Source: Nostoc sp. PCC 7107
Lineage (GTDB): Bacteria; Cyanobacteriota; Cyanobacteriia; Cyanobacteriales; Nostocaceae
Reading direction: 5' to 3'
Length of the DNA: 64,000 nucleotides
Assembly (NCBI RefSeq): GCF_000316625.1
Contig: NC_019676.1
Location: forward strand, 5,722,501 to 5,786,500
Below, piece after piece: positions 9,190 to 18,113 of the stretch. How positions within the stretch are numbered: the first letter of the stretch is position 1; the number at the start of each line of letters is the position of its first letter. The notes under the pieces were generated by a model that worked only from the letters and a program-made list of their open reading frames with translations, did no database searches and was not told where the DNA came from. Both the position numbers and the translations under genes were made by a program.

Positions 9190-9707
9190 CTACACCGATT
9201 AGAGATACTGCGATGTTATGTTTCTAACGGGCGTTTATATTACAACTGTTAGTAGGCATTTTAGCGGCGATCGCACCTCAATTACCACAAAATCATGAGT
9301 TCATACGCCATTAGCTAGGGTAATTGCCATAATTTGAGTTATGAAATGAACTTAAGCATCTGGGAAACAAGCGTGGATCACGTGCTATTCTTAATTTGTT
9401 TTGTTTCAAATCTATGCGGAGGGTTAATTCCCAAGAGTTCAGAAATCAGACGCAGTAGCCTCACAGCGCTATATAGTTAACGCTGTAAGAGAGTTAATAT
9501 TTTTTCTGACCAAAAAATTAACAAATTATTATACTTTTGTTTATGTTAATAAATAAAGTAAATAATAATCAGCTTTTGTTAAAATAAAAATGAATTAAAT
9601 GAAAGTTTATTATAAATAGTAAATCTAGGAAAATATGGAGTGTTTGAGAGTGAAAGTTTATACTTTCAAGCGTTAAATTAGTATCAAATAAAAACAAGGA
9701 CTAGGAC
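9190..9707. other. Intergenic region upstream of the amidase gene
   Basis: About 520 nt without a supported gene. The stretch near 9245-9300 reads, on the plus strand, like a short piece of a hydrophobic protein (LLVGILAAIAPQLPQ) but has no start or length. From 9490 on it is strongly AT-rich and probably holds the amidase promoter. Confidence 0.4.
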
Positions 9708-10652
9708 ATGAAATTTGGGATTGATATCGGACATAATTCTCCTCCAGACACTGGGGCTAGAGGGATAAAATTTGAAGATAATCTAACACTAGAAGTCGGC
9801 AACAAAGTTATAGAAAAATTGAAGGCTCTGGGGCATGAAGTCATTTCATGTAGACCAAACGGCCCTAGCTCTTCGGTGAAAGATTCACTTTCACAAAGAG
9901 TAAATAAAGCCAATGCTAATCGAGTGGAAATATTTGTATCCATACATTTTAATGCCTTTAATGGACAAGCTAATGGCACAGAGGTGTTTGCAGGTAGTGA
10001 GACAAGTAGAAAAATAGCGAAACCCGTATTAGATGAAATTATCAAATTAGGCTTTTTTAATCGCGGCGTTAAAAGTGGTTCCCACCTATTTGTAATCCGC
10101 AATACTAATATGCCGGCGGTTTTGGTTGAATGTTGCTTTATCGATTCTCAAAAAGATGTGAATCTTTTTAACTCAGAAGCAATGGCTAACGCTATTGTCA
10201 AAGGCTTAACGGGTAAAGTACCTACCACTCCTGTTCCCCCTGTCCCAGATGAAGAACAGAATGTTGATACCACAACTCTCCGATTACAAAAAGCTTTAAA
10301 TCGCTTAAAAATTACCGATAAAAATGGTAAGCCCTTAGTAGAAGATAATGTCTTGGGTGCAATCACTAGTTCGGCTGTAGAAAACTTCCAAAAAATTGTG
10401 GGAATAGCTACATCAGGAGTTGCTAATACATCTACATGGAATGCGATAAATTTGATTTTGGCTAAACGCATTATCCGCCCAAATCATGCTGGGGGAACAG
10501 TGGTGAGATATTTACAATACCGCGTGGGTGTAGAAACTGATGGTGTTTACGGGCCGCAAACAGAAGCAGCCATCAAGAAATACCAACAGCAAAACGGTTT
10601 AACTGCTGATGGAATTGTTGGGCCAAATTCTTGGCAAAAACTAATTGGCTAA
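9708..10652 (+). CDS. N-acetylmuramoyl-L-alanine amidase with peptidoglycan-binding domains
   Basis: 314 aa. Residues 1-170 are an Amidase_3 domain, a zinc amidase that cuts the bond between MurNAc and the peptide stem. Likely zinc ligands are H9 (DIGHN), E23 and H80 (SIHFNAF), with catalytic E141 (VLVECCFID). A Pro-rich linker (TTPVPPVPDEE) is followed by PG_binding_1-type repeats, one degenerate (about 190-245) and one clear at the C-terminus (GVYGPQTEAAIKKYQQQNG). No signal peptide is visible: the protein starts directly with the catalytic fold, unlike AmiC-type enzymes. It may leave the cell by a holin-like or non-classical route, or act on lysis. A strong hairpin terminator follows at 10669. 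Confidence 0.88.
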   Translation: MKFGIDIGHNSPPDTGARGIKFEDNLTLEVGNKVIEKLKALGHEVISCRPNGPSSSVKDSLSQRVNKANANRVEIFVSIHFNAFNGQANGTEVFAGSETSRKIAKPVLDEIIKLGFFNRGVKSGSHLFVIRNTNMPAVLVECCFIDSQKDVNLFNSEAMANAIVKGLTGKVPTTPVPPVPDEEQNVDTTTLRLQKALNRLKITDKNGKPLVEDNVLGAITSSAVENFQKIVGIATSGVANTSTWNAINLILAKRIIRPNHAGGTVVRYLQYRVGVETDGVYGPQTEAAIKKYQQQNGLTADGIVGPNSWQKLIG

Positions 10653-10668
10653 TTATTGATGATACAGT

Positions 10669-10705
10669 CAGGCAAAATAAAATCAATGTAATTTTATTTT
10701 GCCTG
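10669..10705. terminator. Bidirectional hairpin terminator between convergent genes
   Basis: CAGGCAAAATAAAAT (10669-10683) and its exact reverse complement (10691-10705) form a 15-bp perfect stem with a 7-nt loop. It sits between the stop codons of the amidase gene and the minus-strand LURP-like gene. Confidence 0.85.
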
Positions 10706-10710
10706 TTGAC

Positions 10711-11295
10711 TTAGCCACGATTTTTTTCTAGTAGCAGCATCATAATTAAACTTAACAAAATCTGCTGCTCTTCGCGATCGCTCATTTGATCAACAGCTTT
10801 GATGGTAAATTTCCGTGACAAGAAAGTCGGAATTTTCTCCAAACGCATTACCACGGTACCATCTGCCCGACTCACCAAATAGACAGGGTTGAATACATAA
10901 CCAGTAAACATCCCCAAAATAGGGATTTCGGCAAATAAAGCGTCTGCAACTTTCACCCAAGGATTTTTCTCTTGGATAGTTAAATAAGTGCTGTCGCCAT
11001 CAAAGATGTCATAACGCGCACGCCAAAGAGATTTTAACCCGCGACGTTTGACAGCACCGATATATGTTCCGTTAGTGTCGGCAAATTCATAACGAGCCGA
11101 GAAGTCAATAATGCGATCAGCTTTAATATAGTAGATGGGGTTAGTTTGTTCAGCATTAGCAAAAATTGTAATTGCTTCTTTGAGCTTAAAAAGCTTCTGT
11201 TTAACGTAAAAAACTAAATTACCCTCAGCATTCACAATAGAGATTTGCGGTGCTAATGCCCAAAACTTGAAGGTAAGTTCCAAAGGATACTGCAT
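10711..11295 (-). CDS. LURP-one-related/tubby-C-like protein
   Basis: 194 aa, no signal peptide. The pattern of short beta-strands beginning with PLELTFKFWALAPQISIVNAEGN, followed by VFYVKQKLFKLKEAITIFAN and later YDIFDGDSTYLTIQEKNPWVKVADALF, is that of the LURP-one-related family, which adopts the tubby C-terminal (phospholipid-scramblase-like) beta-barrel around a central helix. The helix would be the hydrophobic C-terminal segment (ILLSLIMMLLL). Function in bacteria is not established; lipid or membrane association is plausible. The family call is from overall pattern, not from a catalytic motif. Confidence 0.6.
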   Translation of the reverse strand: MQYPLELTFKFWALAPQISIVNAEGNLVFYVKQKLFKLKEAITIFANAEQTNPIYYIKADRIIDFSARYEFADTNGTYIGAVKRRGLKSLWRARYDIFDGDSTYLTIQEKNPWVKVADALFAEIPILGMFTGYVFNPVYLVSRADGTVVMRLEKIPTFLSRKFTIKAVDQMSDREEQQILLSLIMMLLLEKNRG

Positions 11296-11589
11296 AATTC
11301 CGTATAAGCAACAAGGTTGGTTGCTTTATTAATCCCAAAAGCAGTAAATTACCTATAATTTTGTAAAAAATGTATACATATTGATATATTACTTTATCGA
11401 AAATAGATGATGAAAAGTGCGATCGCCTATTTCTCAGATCATTCCTGTGATGAAAGTTGCTCATAACGACATCAAAGAATTTTTTCACAAATCTGCCAAG
11501 GGGCTGCATAAAAAAATCAAGGTCAACCTATTGAGTGAGTGTAGGGGTTAAACCCAAGCGAAAAACACTTAAATTTTAGGAGACCGACC

Positions 11590-12243
11590 ATGAAATTCTT
11601 TCATATCACCAGTTCTTTGTTGACTGCTACTGCACTTTTGACCAGCACATTTCCCGCGTTTGCAGGCCCTTTTGATGTTAGACCTTCTGGAATATTCAGA
11701 CCGGCTGATGCGATTCCTGGGGCTGTTGGTAATGTAAAAGTGAATAATGCTACACCCAGCAGCAACCCAGTAGGTAATAGTGAAATTCAAGGTTTAGGCG
11801 ACCATCAATCTTGGGTTGACCCCAAAACTCTCGCCAACGATCCCCGCGCCCTGTGTAGCGATGTTGGTTTAGGTAACAACACTCGCAATAGTTCCAGCAA
11901 AATTGCTTTAGCAACCTCTACCAGCACTCGTTCTAGTGCTTCTCGCAGCCACAATGATGGCGGTGGCGGTGGTGGTGGTGTCAGCATTTTTGGTATTGGT
12001 GTTAGCGGTAGTGGTGCTAGTCAAGGTAGCCAAAATAATAGCGAATCTCGTGATAACAACAATAACCGCACAGAAGAAAATAGCAACAGTTCTGCAACCG
12101 TTGTTCAAGGGAGAAATTGTGATGCTTTTGTTAACTCTGCTGCGGCTAGAGACATGAACTACCAAGACAACCTGACTCGCCGTTATGAAATTAAAACTGG
12201 TCGTCGCGGACAACAAGTTAATCAACTACTTGAAGATAAATAA
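11590..12243 (+). CDS. Secreted low-complexity Gly/Ser/Asn-rich protein
   Basis: 217 aa with a signal peptide (MKFFHITSSLLTATALL..., cleavage after FPAFA). The mature protein has an ordered-looking N-terminal part (VDPKTLANDPRALCSDVGL), a Ser/Thr stretch, a run of eight consecutive glycines (after SHND) and a long Asn/Ser/Gln region, ending with a charged segment (TRRYEIKTGRRGQQVNQLL). Two Cys (in ALCSD and GRNCDAF) could pair. An AGGAG stands 5-9 nt before the ATG. I recognise no domain; surface or outer-membrane association is a guess from composition. A terminator follows at 12283. Confidence 0.7.
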   Translation: MKFFHITSSLLTATALLTSTFPAFAGPFDVRPSGIFRPADAIPGAVGNVKVNNATPSSNPVGNSEIQGLGDHQSWVDPKTLANDPRALCSDVGLGNNTRNSSSKIALATSTSTRSSASRSHNDGGGGGGGVSIFGIGVSGSGASQGSQNNSESRDNNNNRTEENSNSSATVVQGRNCDAFVNSAAARDMNYQDNLTRRYEIKTGRRGQQVNQLLEDK

Positions 12244-12282
12244 TTAGCCTCCCAGAAATACAAAAATAATTAACGTTAAAAC

Positions 12283-12309
12283 GCCAGGGTTAGCGCCCTG
12301 GCAATTTTT
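12283..12309 (+). terminator. Rho-independent terminator
   Basis: GCCAGGG (12283-12289) pairs with CCCTGGC (12296-12302) around a 6-nt loop and is followed by AATTTTTA. It ends the transcript of the secreted protein gene at 11590 and lies just upstream of the next gene's start. Confidence 0.8.
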
Positions 12310-12326
12310 AGCTTTTGGAAAAAGTT

Positions 12327-12731
12327 ATGAACAAAATAATCTTTACTAGTGCAATTATGCTGCTGTTAGTGCCAGCTTTAGCGAATGCCGAAATTCCCAA
12401 ACATACTCTGCAAAATTACCAATTTTTACCATATTTATTAGATAGTTCTGATCAAAATTCAACGGTGCGGGTGCGTTGTCTTTCTCGCCCAAAACAAGCA
12501 GCCATCAGAGAATATCTTTTACAGCCCTATGAGAGTAATTCCACTACCGACACTGTTACTATTGAAATTACAGGCAGTTGTCGTCATCTCAAAATTCGCG
12601 TCGAAGATGAGGCACGCTTTGATGATTATCCAGCCTACAACCCTTATTTAGACGAGCATCATACTAATTTTGATGATTCCTGGCTAACTCGTAAAGGTTC
12701 AGGATGGCATTGGTTGTTACGTCATAGATGA
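12327..12731 (+). CDS. Secreted hypothetical protein
   Basis: The ATG at 12327 gives 134 aa starting with a signal peptide (MNKIIFTSAIMLLLVPALANA). The mature part contains two Cys (VRCLS and GSCRHLKI) about 37 residues apart, which may form a disulfide, and an acidic, Tyr-rich C-terminal half (FDDYPAYNPYLDEHH) ending with GSGWHWLLRHR. I know no family for it. It follows the secreted low-complexity protein gene but is separated from it by a terminator. Confidence 0.6.
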   Translation: MNKIIFTSAIMLLLVPALANAEIPKHTLQNYQFLPYLLDSSDQNSTVRVRCLSRPKQAAIREYLLQPYESNSTTDTVTIEITGSCRHLKIRVEDEARFDDYPAYNPYLDEHHTNFDDSWLTRKGSGWHWLLRHR

Positions 12732-12783
12732 GTTTTGTTTATGTTGACTTTGAGAGCTTTTGTGAGTCGTGGTAATTTATTGA

Positions 12784-12966
12784 CTAGCTCTGTTTGAGGT
12801 TAGTGAATGTCGCCACGCACCTATTATTGATCCAGCGGATAATGACTGGGTAACTGAGGAAGACTCAGGAGAAACTAGAGAAGCAACACCAGAGGAAATT
12901 GACGAAACCATTCAGCAGTGCGAACAGCACGAACAAGATGGTAATGAAGCAAGCAAGCAAGAATGA
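12784..12966 (+). pseudogene. Possible gene remnant, acidic C-terminal fragment
   Basis: An open frame of 61 codons with protein-like composition (EVSECRHAPIIDPADNDW, then an acidic stretch and QQCEQHEQDGNE) runs to a TGA at 12964-12966 but has no usable start; an upstream ATG frame (MLTLRAFVSRGN) ends one frame away at about 12797. This fits a gene disabled by a frameshift or 5' loss. It overlaps the start of the small gene at 12938 in another frame. Confidence 0.3.
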
Positions 12967-13162
12967 TTTAACTAGCGGAAAGCAAATCTACTTTCGTGGT
13001 TACATTTACAATGTTCTGTGGGTATCAGAAAGTAGAGTCAAAATTGTCTTGCCAGGACATCATCCTAACTCCTGGGTGTCACCTTATCCGGCTGGAACTT
13101 ACACTATCCCCGCATCTTGGGAATTACCAATCACCCATCCTGAATTATATGTGATGAGCTAA
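12938..13162 (+). CDS. Small hypothetical protein
   Basis: Start ATG at 12938 (MVMKQASKNDLTSG) gives 74 aa; a TTG 13 codons upstream is less likely. The body (KQIYFRGYIYNVLWVSESRVKIVL, given here only in part: YFRGYIYNV, VKIVLPGHHPN) looks like a small beta-rich fold, with a Pro-rich end. There is no signal peptide or membrane helix. I recognise no family. It is 36 nt upstream of trmFO on the same strand and may be cotranscribed. Confidence 0.5.
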   Translation: MVMKQASKNDLTSGKQIYFRGYIYNVLWVSESRVKIVLPGHHPNSWVSPYPAGTYTIPASWELPITHPELYVMS

Positions 13163-13198
13163 TACATTACAGTGGTAATTAACCGCAGATAAACACAG

Positions 13199-14533
13199 AT
13201 GATTATGGAACAACAACCGATACAAGTAATTGGAGGTGGACTAGCTGGGACAGAAGCAGCATGGCAAATTGCCCAGGCGGGAGTACCTGTAATTTTTCAT
13301 GAAATGCGCCCCTTACGCTTTAGCCCTGCTCATCATACAGAACATTTGGCAGAGTTAGTTTGTAGTAATTCTTTTGGGGCAATGGCCAGCGATCGCGCTG
13401 CTGGATTACTGCACGAAGAACTGCGACAATTAGGTTCGGTAGTTATATCTAAAGCCGACGAACACGCTGTTCCGGCTGGCGGGGCGTTGGCGGTAGATAG
13501 AGGCCAATTTAGTCAAGATTTAACAGCAGCAGTATCAAACCATCCTTTAGTAGAATTTCGCCGTGGTGAAGTCAATGCTATTCCTGAAGGCATTGTGGTA
13601 TTAGCAACCGGGCCGTTGACTAGTCCCGACTTAGCCGCAGACTTGCACCGCTTCACCGGGATGGAGTACATGAGCTTTTTTGACGCGGCTAGTCCGATTA
13701 TTGTTGGTGAGTCAATTAATCGTGACATTGCCTTTATGGCATCCCGTTATGACAAAGGTGAAGCCGCCTATCTCAACTGTCCCATGAATAAAGAACAGTA
13801 TTTACAGTTTTGGCAAGCCCTGTGTCAAGCCGAACAAACAGAATTGAAAGATTTTGAACGGGAAACAGCGAAGTTTTTTGAAGCTTGTTTACCAATTGAA
13901 GAACTGGCACAACGGGGCGAAGATACGATGCGTTTTGGCCCTTTAAAACCAGTGGGCTTATCTGATAGCCGCACCGGGGAACGTCCCTACGCGGTGGTGC
14001 AGTTACGCCAAGAAGATAAAGCCGGTCAACTGTGGAATATGGTAGGCTTTCAAACTAATCTGCGTTGGGGTGAACAAAAACGCGTATTTCAACTGATCCC
14101 CGGTTTAGAAAATGCTGAGTTTGTGCGGTTGGGAGTTATGCACCGGAATACTTTTATCAATGCACCCCAATTAATGCAGCCGACATTACAATTTAAGCAG
14201 CGTCCCACCTTACTAGCGGCTGGACAGTTAATTGGGACGGAAGGTTACACCGCCGCAGCCGCTGGTGGTTGGTTAGCGGGAACCAATGCAGCGCGGCTGG
14301 CTTTGGGTAAAGAACCGTTAATTTTACCGCCTACAACCATGTTAGGGGCGCTATTAGAGTTTATTAGTTCGGCCTCTCCCAAACATTTTCAACCAATGCC
14401 CCCGAATTTCGGGATTTTGCCAGATTTAGGTGCAAAAATTAAAAGTAAACAAGAGCGTTATGGACGTTACCGCGATCGCTCTTTAGCCGACTTATCTAAC
14501 TGGAAATCCCAATTAGTATCAACTACGAACTAA
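13199..14533 (+). CDS. trmFO: Methylenetetrahydrofolate-tRNA-(uracil-5-)-methyltransferase TrmFO
   Basis: 444 aa, the normal length for TrmFO. The FAD-binding dinucleotide motif is at the N-terminus ([14 protein letters not shown]), followed by the family hallmarks [26 protein letters not shown] and the C-terminal [16 protein letters not shown]. The enzyme uses methylenetetrahydrofolate and FADH2 to methylate U54 of tRNA (ribothymidine in the T loop). Two ATGs (13199 and 13205) are possible starts; the difference is two residues. The reading frame is intact. It stands between a small hypothetical gene and a convergent GAF-protein gene. Confidence 0.95.
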   Translation: MIMEQQPIQVIGGGLAGTEAAWQIAQAGVPVIFHEMRPLRFSPAHHTEHLAELVCSNSFGAMASDRAAGLLHEELRQLGSVVISKADEHAVPAGGALAVDRGQFSQDLTAAVSNHPLVEFRRGEVNAIPEGIVVLATGPLTSPDLAADLHRFTGMEYMSFFDAASPIIVGESINRDIAFMASRYDKGEAAYLNCPMNKEQYLQFWQALCQAEQTELKDFERETAKFFEACLPIEELAQRGEDTMRFGPLKPVGLSDSRTGERPYAVVQLRQEDKAGQLWNMVGFQTNLRWGEQKRVFQLIPGLENAEFVRLGVMHRNTFINAPQLMQPTLQFKQRPTLLAAGQLIGTEGYTAAAAGGWLAGTNAARLALGKEPLILPPTTMLGALLEFISSASPKHFQPMPPNFGILPDLGAKIKSKQERYGRYRDRSLADLSNWKSQLVSTTN

Positions 14534-14616
14534 CGACACAAATAATTGTCTGTCCCCAAGGCATTGTATTAGGTGCAAAACCTTTAGATGCAGCTAATGC
14601 TATGCCGTTTAATAAT

Positions 14617-15156
14617 TTAACTGCCTAAAATGTTGGAGTCTGTAGCTAGGGTTTGGGCTGCTGTTTGCATTAAATTGATCTCTGCTGACGACCAAATACG
14701 GGATGCTTGACATTGATGTGCCACTAGTAAACCCCACAATCCTTTGGGGACTAAAATAGGCACAACTAAGTTAGCACGCACCTGGATGCTTTGGAGAAAT
14801 TCTCGGTGACAGGTTTCTAATGATTCTTGATCAACATCAGCGATCGCTCTAATTCTGCCAGCTAAATACAAAGCTGCATATTTATCAGTAAAACAATTAT
14901 CTTGCCCTGTGGAACCTAAAATTGAATATTTATCTGAACTTAAGGATTCAAAAGTGACCTGTCCCTGCCACTGCCAATAAAAGTAATATAAAACCACGCG
15001 ATCGGCCTGAAGCGATTCTCTCAATTGATTAGTCGTTTGTCTAATCAAGGCATCACGCTGCATTGTGCTAACCAAGCGATCTAACACTCTTCGTAACCCC
15101 TGTTCAACAGGTTTGTTTGAGCTAGGGTCGAATTCTTGGTGAAAATTAATTTGCAC
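14617..15156 (-). CDS. Stand-alone GAF protein, candidate DXCF-type cyanobacteriochrome
   Basis: 179 aa, nearly all one GAF domain (about residues 30-170). It carries ADRVVLYYF near the start and QVRANLVVPIL...LWGLLVAHQC near the end, as in phytochrome-related GAF domains. The Cys-His pair that anchors the bilin in phytochromes and cyanobacteriochromes is present (C116-H117), and a DXCF motif (D86-N87-C88-F89) lies exactly 28 residues before C116, the spacing I recall for the DXCF group, which uses a second thioether bond to sense blue/violet or green light. There is no output domain, so signalling would need a partner protein. Bilin binding is inferred, not shown. Confidence 0.75.
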   Translation of the reverse strand: MQINFHQEFDPSSNKPVEQGLRRVLDRLVSTMQRDALIRQTTNQLRESLQADRVVLYYFYWQWQGQVTFESLSSDKYSILGSTGQDNCFTDKYAALYLAGRIRAIADVDQESLETCHREFLQSIQVRANLVVPILVPKGLWGLLVAHQCQASRIWSSAEINLMQTAAQTLATDSNILGS

Positions 15157-15485
15157 AGTTACACTAATTATGAGTTAGGGCAAGTTGAGAGAATTTCTTT
15201 AGTAATTTATCAAAAATCTACTTAAAAAACATCAGCTTCAAGAATAATTCAACAATCATAATCAACTAGTAGCGAATTAAATCTCCCTAATGTTTAAGAT
15301 TGGCGGAGGTTTTAAACCCATTTAATAAATGTGATTGAATTCAATAATTATCAAATTAGATTCCCAGATATTATTGTTAATAATTTCAGAATACAAAATT
15401 TTGCATTATTAGCTGTATTCTTTTAGCAAATTTCTCAGATAAATCGCAAAAATTAAGATCGATTTAAACTTCGTGATTTTCATTC
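15157..15485. other. Intergenic region between two minus-strand genes
   Basis: About 330 nt, strongly AT-rich, without a supported gene or hairpin terminator. It should hold the promoter of the GAF-protein gene at 15156. Confidence 0.4.
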
Positions 15486-16166
15486 TCAAAGATTTTGTTT
15501 AATTTCATCATACTTAGCGCGGACTGTTTGGATATCTTGCCACATTAACCATTTCGGGCTGCCTTTTTCCTTAGATGGGTTACGTAATAAGTAGGAGGGA
15601 TGAAAAATTGGCATACATAAACGGCCTTGCCACTCTATCCACTGACCACGAATTTTGGTGATTCCCTGTTTTTCGCCAGTTAATCCTTTAACTGCCGTTG
15701 CACCTGTTAACAAAATAATTTTCGGATCAACTAAGCGAATTTGTTCTAATAAATATGGTATGCAAGCAGCCATTTCTTGAGGAGTCGGAACCCGATTATT
15801 AGGTGGTCTGCATTTATTGATATTACCGATGTATACATCATGCTCAGTAGTTAAGTTCACAGATTCCAATATCTTCTCTAGCAACTGCCCAGATCTACCA
15901 ACAAATGGTAAGCCTGTTTCATCTTCGCTTTGCCCTGGTGCTTCTCCCACAATCATGATTGGGGCTTTGAGATGACCGCGCCCTACCACCGCATGAGTGC
16001 GAGTTTGTCCTAATTCACAACGCTGGCACTGATTGCAGTGTTGTGCCAACTCGGTCATATTATTATAGGTTCCCGTCAGAATGGGAATTTTGGCATCTGT
16101 AGGAATCAGTTCTTTTTGATCGAAGTTAGATTCACCAAAGAGACTGAGTTGAATATCGCTGCTCAT
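15486..16166 (-). CDS. Uracil-DNA glycosylase, family 4 (Fe-S type)
   Basis: 226 aa. Motifs of the thermostable, iron-sulphur family-4 uracil-DNA glycosylases are all present: motif A GEAPGQSEDETGLPFVG (from residue 74), the segment NINKCRPPNNR and the C-terminal FHPSYLLRNP. Four cysteines fit the [4Fe-4S] ligands: C47, C50, C119 (NKCR) and C135 (AACIPYL). The enzyme removes uracil arising from cytosine deamination in the first step of base-excision repair. An N-terminal extension of about 35 residues containing LSLFGE resembles a clamp-binding peptide, but this is only a suggestion. It is divergent from the phosphoribosyltransferase gene at 16255. Confidence 0.92.
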   Translation of the reverse strand: MSSDIQLSLFGESNFDQKELIPTDAKIPILTGTYNNMTELAQHCNQCQRCELGQTRTHAVVGRGHLKAPIMIVGEAPGQSEDETGLPFVGRSGQLLEKILESVNLTTEHDVYIGNINKCRPPNNRVPTPQEMAACIPYLLEQIRLVDPKIILLTGATAVKGLTGEKQGITKIRGQWIEWQGRLCMPIFHPSYLLRNPSKEKGSPKWLMWQDIQTVRAKYDEIKQNL

Positions 16167-16254
16167 GAAACTACGCTTGTTGGGATCAGCACCTGATGTT
16201 TAATTTCAGTAAAATCTCGCTAGATTTATCTGTTGCTCAATACTGAAAATTGGC

Positions 16255-16989
16255 ATGAATCCTATTGTAGCAGCGAATTTAAGTCATGATAAAAACAATG
16301 CCCTCAAGAAAAGTATGTTACACACCCCTCTTTTTGAGAATCGTACCCAGGCGGGTGCAGAGTTAGCGCGAGTGATTCATAATATGCTTACTCAACAAAC
16401 GATTGACTCTGGTGTTAAGCCTGTACCCATTGTCTATGCTTTGCCAAGAGGGGGTATATCAGTAGCAGCACCAATTGCCCAACGTTTAGATTGCCCGTTG
16501 ACAATAGTTGTCGCTAAAAAAATTAGTCATCCAGATAACCCAGAGTTGGCAATTGGTGCGGTAACTGCGGCTGGTGATGTGTTGTGGAATCAGCCAAAGC
16601 TGTGCCGCTGGAAATATACCTCACGCTGGCAAGAAACTGCACTCAATCAAGTGATGAATCAAGCTCAAGCGTTAGAAACATATTTGAGTTCCGCTTGTCC
16701 ATCAGTGCATCCAGCAGGGGCGACGCTGATTTTAGTTGATGATGGGATTGCTACCGGGATGACTATGGCGGTAGCCGCAATTACCGTAAAAAAGCTGGCT
16801 CCGGCGGCAGTGTGGCTATGTGCGCCAGTTGCACCACCAGAGTTGCTACCTTGGTTACAGCAGTGGTGCGATCGCCTGATTGTTTTAGAAACACCAAATT
16901 TATTCCGTAGTGTCAGTAATTTTTATACAGAATTTCCTCAAGTAGAAACGGAGGAAGTTCTAGTTTATCTCCAAGCAGCAAATAAGTAA
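16255..16989 (+). CDS. Phosphoribosyltransferase-family protein
   Basis: 244 aa. The PRPP-binding loop is clear (ILVDDGIATGMTM, about residues 161-173), with the upstream flexible-loop region (PRGGISVAAPIAQRLDCPL, then VVAKKISHPDNPELAIGAV). This type of stand-alone PRTase, related to the predicted phosphoribosyltransferases found in many cyanobacteria, has no proven substrate. Whether it salvages a base or acts as a hydrolase or regulator is open. The start at 16255 gives a short polar N-terminus; the internal Met 21 (MLHTPLFENRTQAG) would begin exactly at the conserved part and is an alternative start. Confidence 0.8.
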   Translation: MNPIVAANLSHDKNNALKKSMLHTPLFENRTQAGAELARVIHNMLTQQTIDSGVKPVPIVYALPRGGISVAAPIAQRLDCPLTIVVAKKISHPDNPELAIGAVTAAGDVLWNQPKLCRWKYTSRWQETALNQVMNQAQALETYLSSACPSVHPAGATLILVDDGIATGMTMAVAAITVKKLAPAAVWLCAPVAPPELLPWLQQWCDRLIVLETPNLFRSVSNFYTEFPQVETEEVLVYLQAANK

Positions 16990-17036
16990 GGGAGAAAGGG
17001 GTATAGAACAACTAATGACCATCGACCATCGTGTGA

Positions 17037-18113
17037 CTATTCCTGATATTGCATAGCCTTAGCGTAATCACCCAAAGCATAGCAAGCAACTTTTAAACTA
17101 GCGAGAGCTTGTTCTTCAATGCGACGGTCTTTAATACTTCTAGCTAAGAGTAAGCGTTGTTCATAATATTTGATTGCTTGGCTGTAATCTCCCAGAGCTT
17201 CACAGGTAACGCCTAAACTCCCAAGAGATTGTTCTTCACTACGCTTGTCTTTTAATTCTCTGGCTAATTGCAAACGTTCTTCATAATAAGTCATGGCTTT
17301 GCCATAATCATTGGTAGCATAACAAGCATTACCTAAATTCTTGAGTACCTGAATAGCACTCCGCGGGTTGTTGAGAATGCGTGCTACTTTGACACACTGT
17401 TCATAGTGGGCGATCGCTTTGGGATAATTGTCTAAAGCATACCAAGCATTACCCAAATTTTTTAGTACCTGTTCTATACCCCAGTTATCTTGGAGTTCTT
17501 GCACGAGTTTGAGGCTTTGCTCTTGATACTCAATTGCTCGTGTTAAATTGCCTGCTGCTTTATAAACTAATCCTAGGTTATTTAATGCTGCAACTTGACT
17601 GCGTTTGTCTTGTAAGTTGCGAGTAATTTTTAAACACTCTTCTAAATATTTAATCGCTTTGTCATGGTCATTTAAGTGTCTGTAAGCATTACCTAAATGC
17701 GAAAACGCCTGCATCTGTATAGATGGATCAGGTGTCTCTTTTTTCAAGCTTAGACACTGTTGGGCATAAGAAATAGTACTTTTATAATCTCCAGAAGCGT
17801 AGGTGACTACTGCTAAAAAAGATAGTGCCTGCTCTTGTTGTGGTATATCTCCAATTACCTCAAACAACTCTAGAGATTTTTGCAACGACTTCAACGCCGC
17901 AATCATTTCTCCAGCTTGTTGTTGTTGCATTCCTTGGCGCAATAGTTCAGATGCTTCCCATAAATGAGTGTCACTGTCTTCAGCAAACATTGCGTCAGCC
18001 GCAGTTGGATCAAATTCATGTGTAATGGTATTACGCTTGATTGGCGTAAGGCGGGTTGTAGGCACTGACTTAGGAGAGGTATTTTTGTGATTTTTCCATT
18101 CACCGTCTGACAT
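17037..18113 (-). CDS. Tetratricopeptide-repeat protein
   Basis: 358 aa. After a basic, Thr-rich N-terminus of about 45 residues, the rest consists of about eight TPR units spaced by 40 residues (for example LNNLGLVYKAAGNLTRAIEY, KNLGNAWYALDNYPKAIAHY, GSLGVTCEALGDYSQAIKYY). The pattern and the conserved repeat register resemble Rapsyn/LGN-type TPR arrays common in filamentous cyanobacteria. Such arrays serve as scaffolds for protein contacts. No enzymatic domain is attached. The last unit stops directly after AMQYQE, which suggests either a short final repeat or a trimmed C-terminus. Confidence 0.88.
   Translation of the reverse strand: MSDGEWKNHKNTSPKSVPTTRLTPIKRNTITHEFDPTAADAMFAEDSDTHLWEASELLRQGMQQQQAGEMIAALKSLQKSLELFEVIGDIPQQEQALSFLAVVTYASGDYKSTISYAQQCLSLKKETPDPSIQMQAFSHLGNAYRHLNDHDKAIKYLEECLKITRNLQDKRSQVAALNNLGLVYKAAGNLTRAIEYQEQSLKLVQELQDNWGIEQVLKNLGNAWYALDNYPKAIAHYEQCVKVARILNNPRSAIQVLKNLGNACYATNDYGKAMTYYEERLQLARELKDKRSEEQSLGSLGVTCEALGDYSQAIKYYEQRLLLARSIKDRRIEEQALASLKVACYALGDYAKAMQYQE

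Noticed and set aside
9245-9300. Short hydrophobic plus-strand segment LLVGILAAIAPQLPQ
   Set aside because: No start codon, no length and a HIP1 site creates part of the apparent peptide; probably chance.
11225-11509. Minus-strand 94-codon frame overlapping the LURP-like gene
   Set aside because: Composition is not protein-like and the overlapping LURP-like frame explains the coding signal.
11805-12225. Minus-strand and shifted plus-strand frames rich in Pro or Val within the Gly-rich gene
   Set aside because: They mirror the low-complexity DNA of the real gene at 11590.
14540-14628. Plus-strand fragment QIIVCPQGIVLGAKPLDAANAMPF after trmFO (partly shown: IIVCPQGIVLG)
   Set aside because: It looks like a protein C-terminus but has no start and overlaps trmFO and the GAF gene ends; too short to call a pseudogene.
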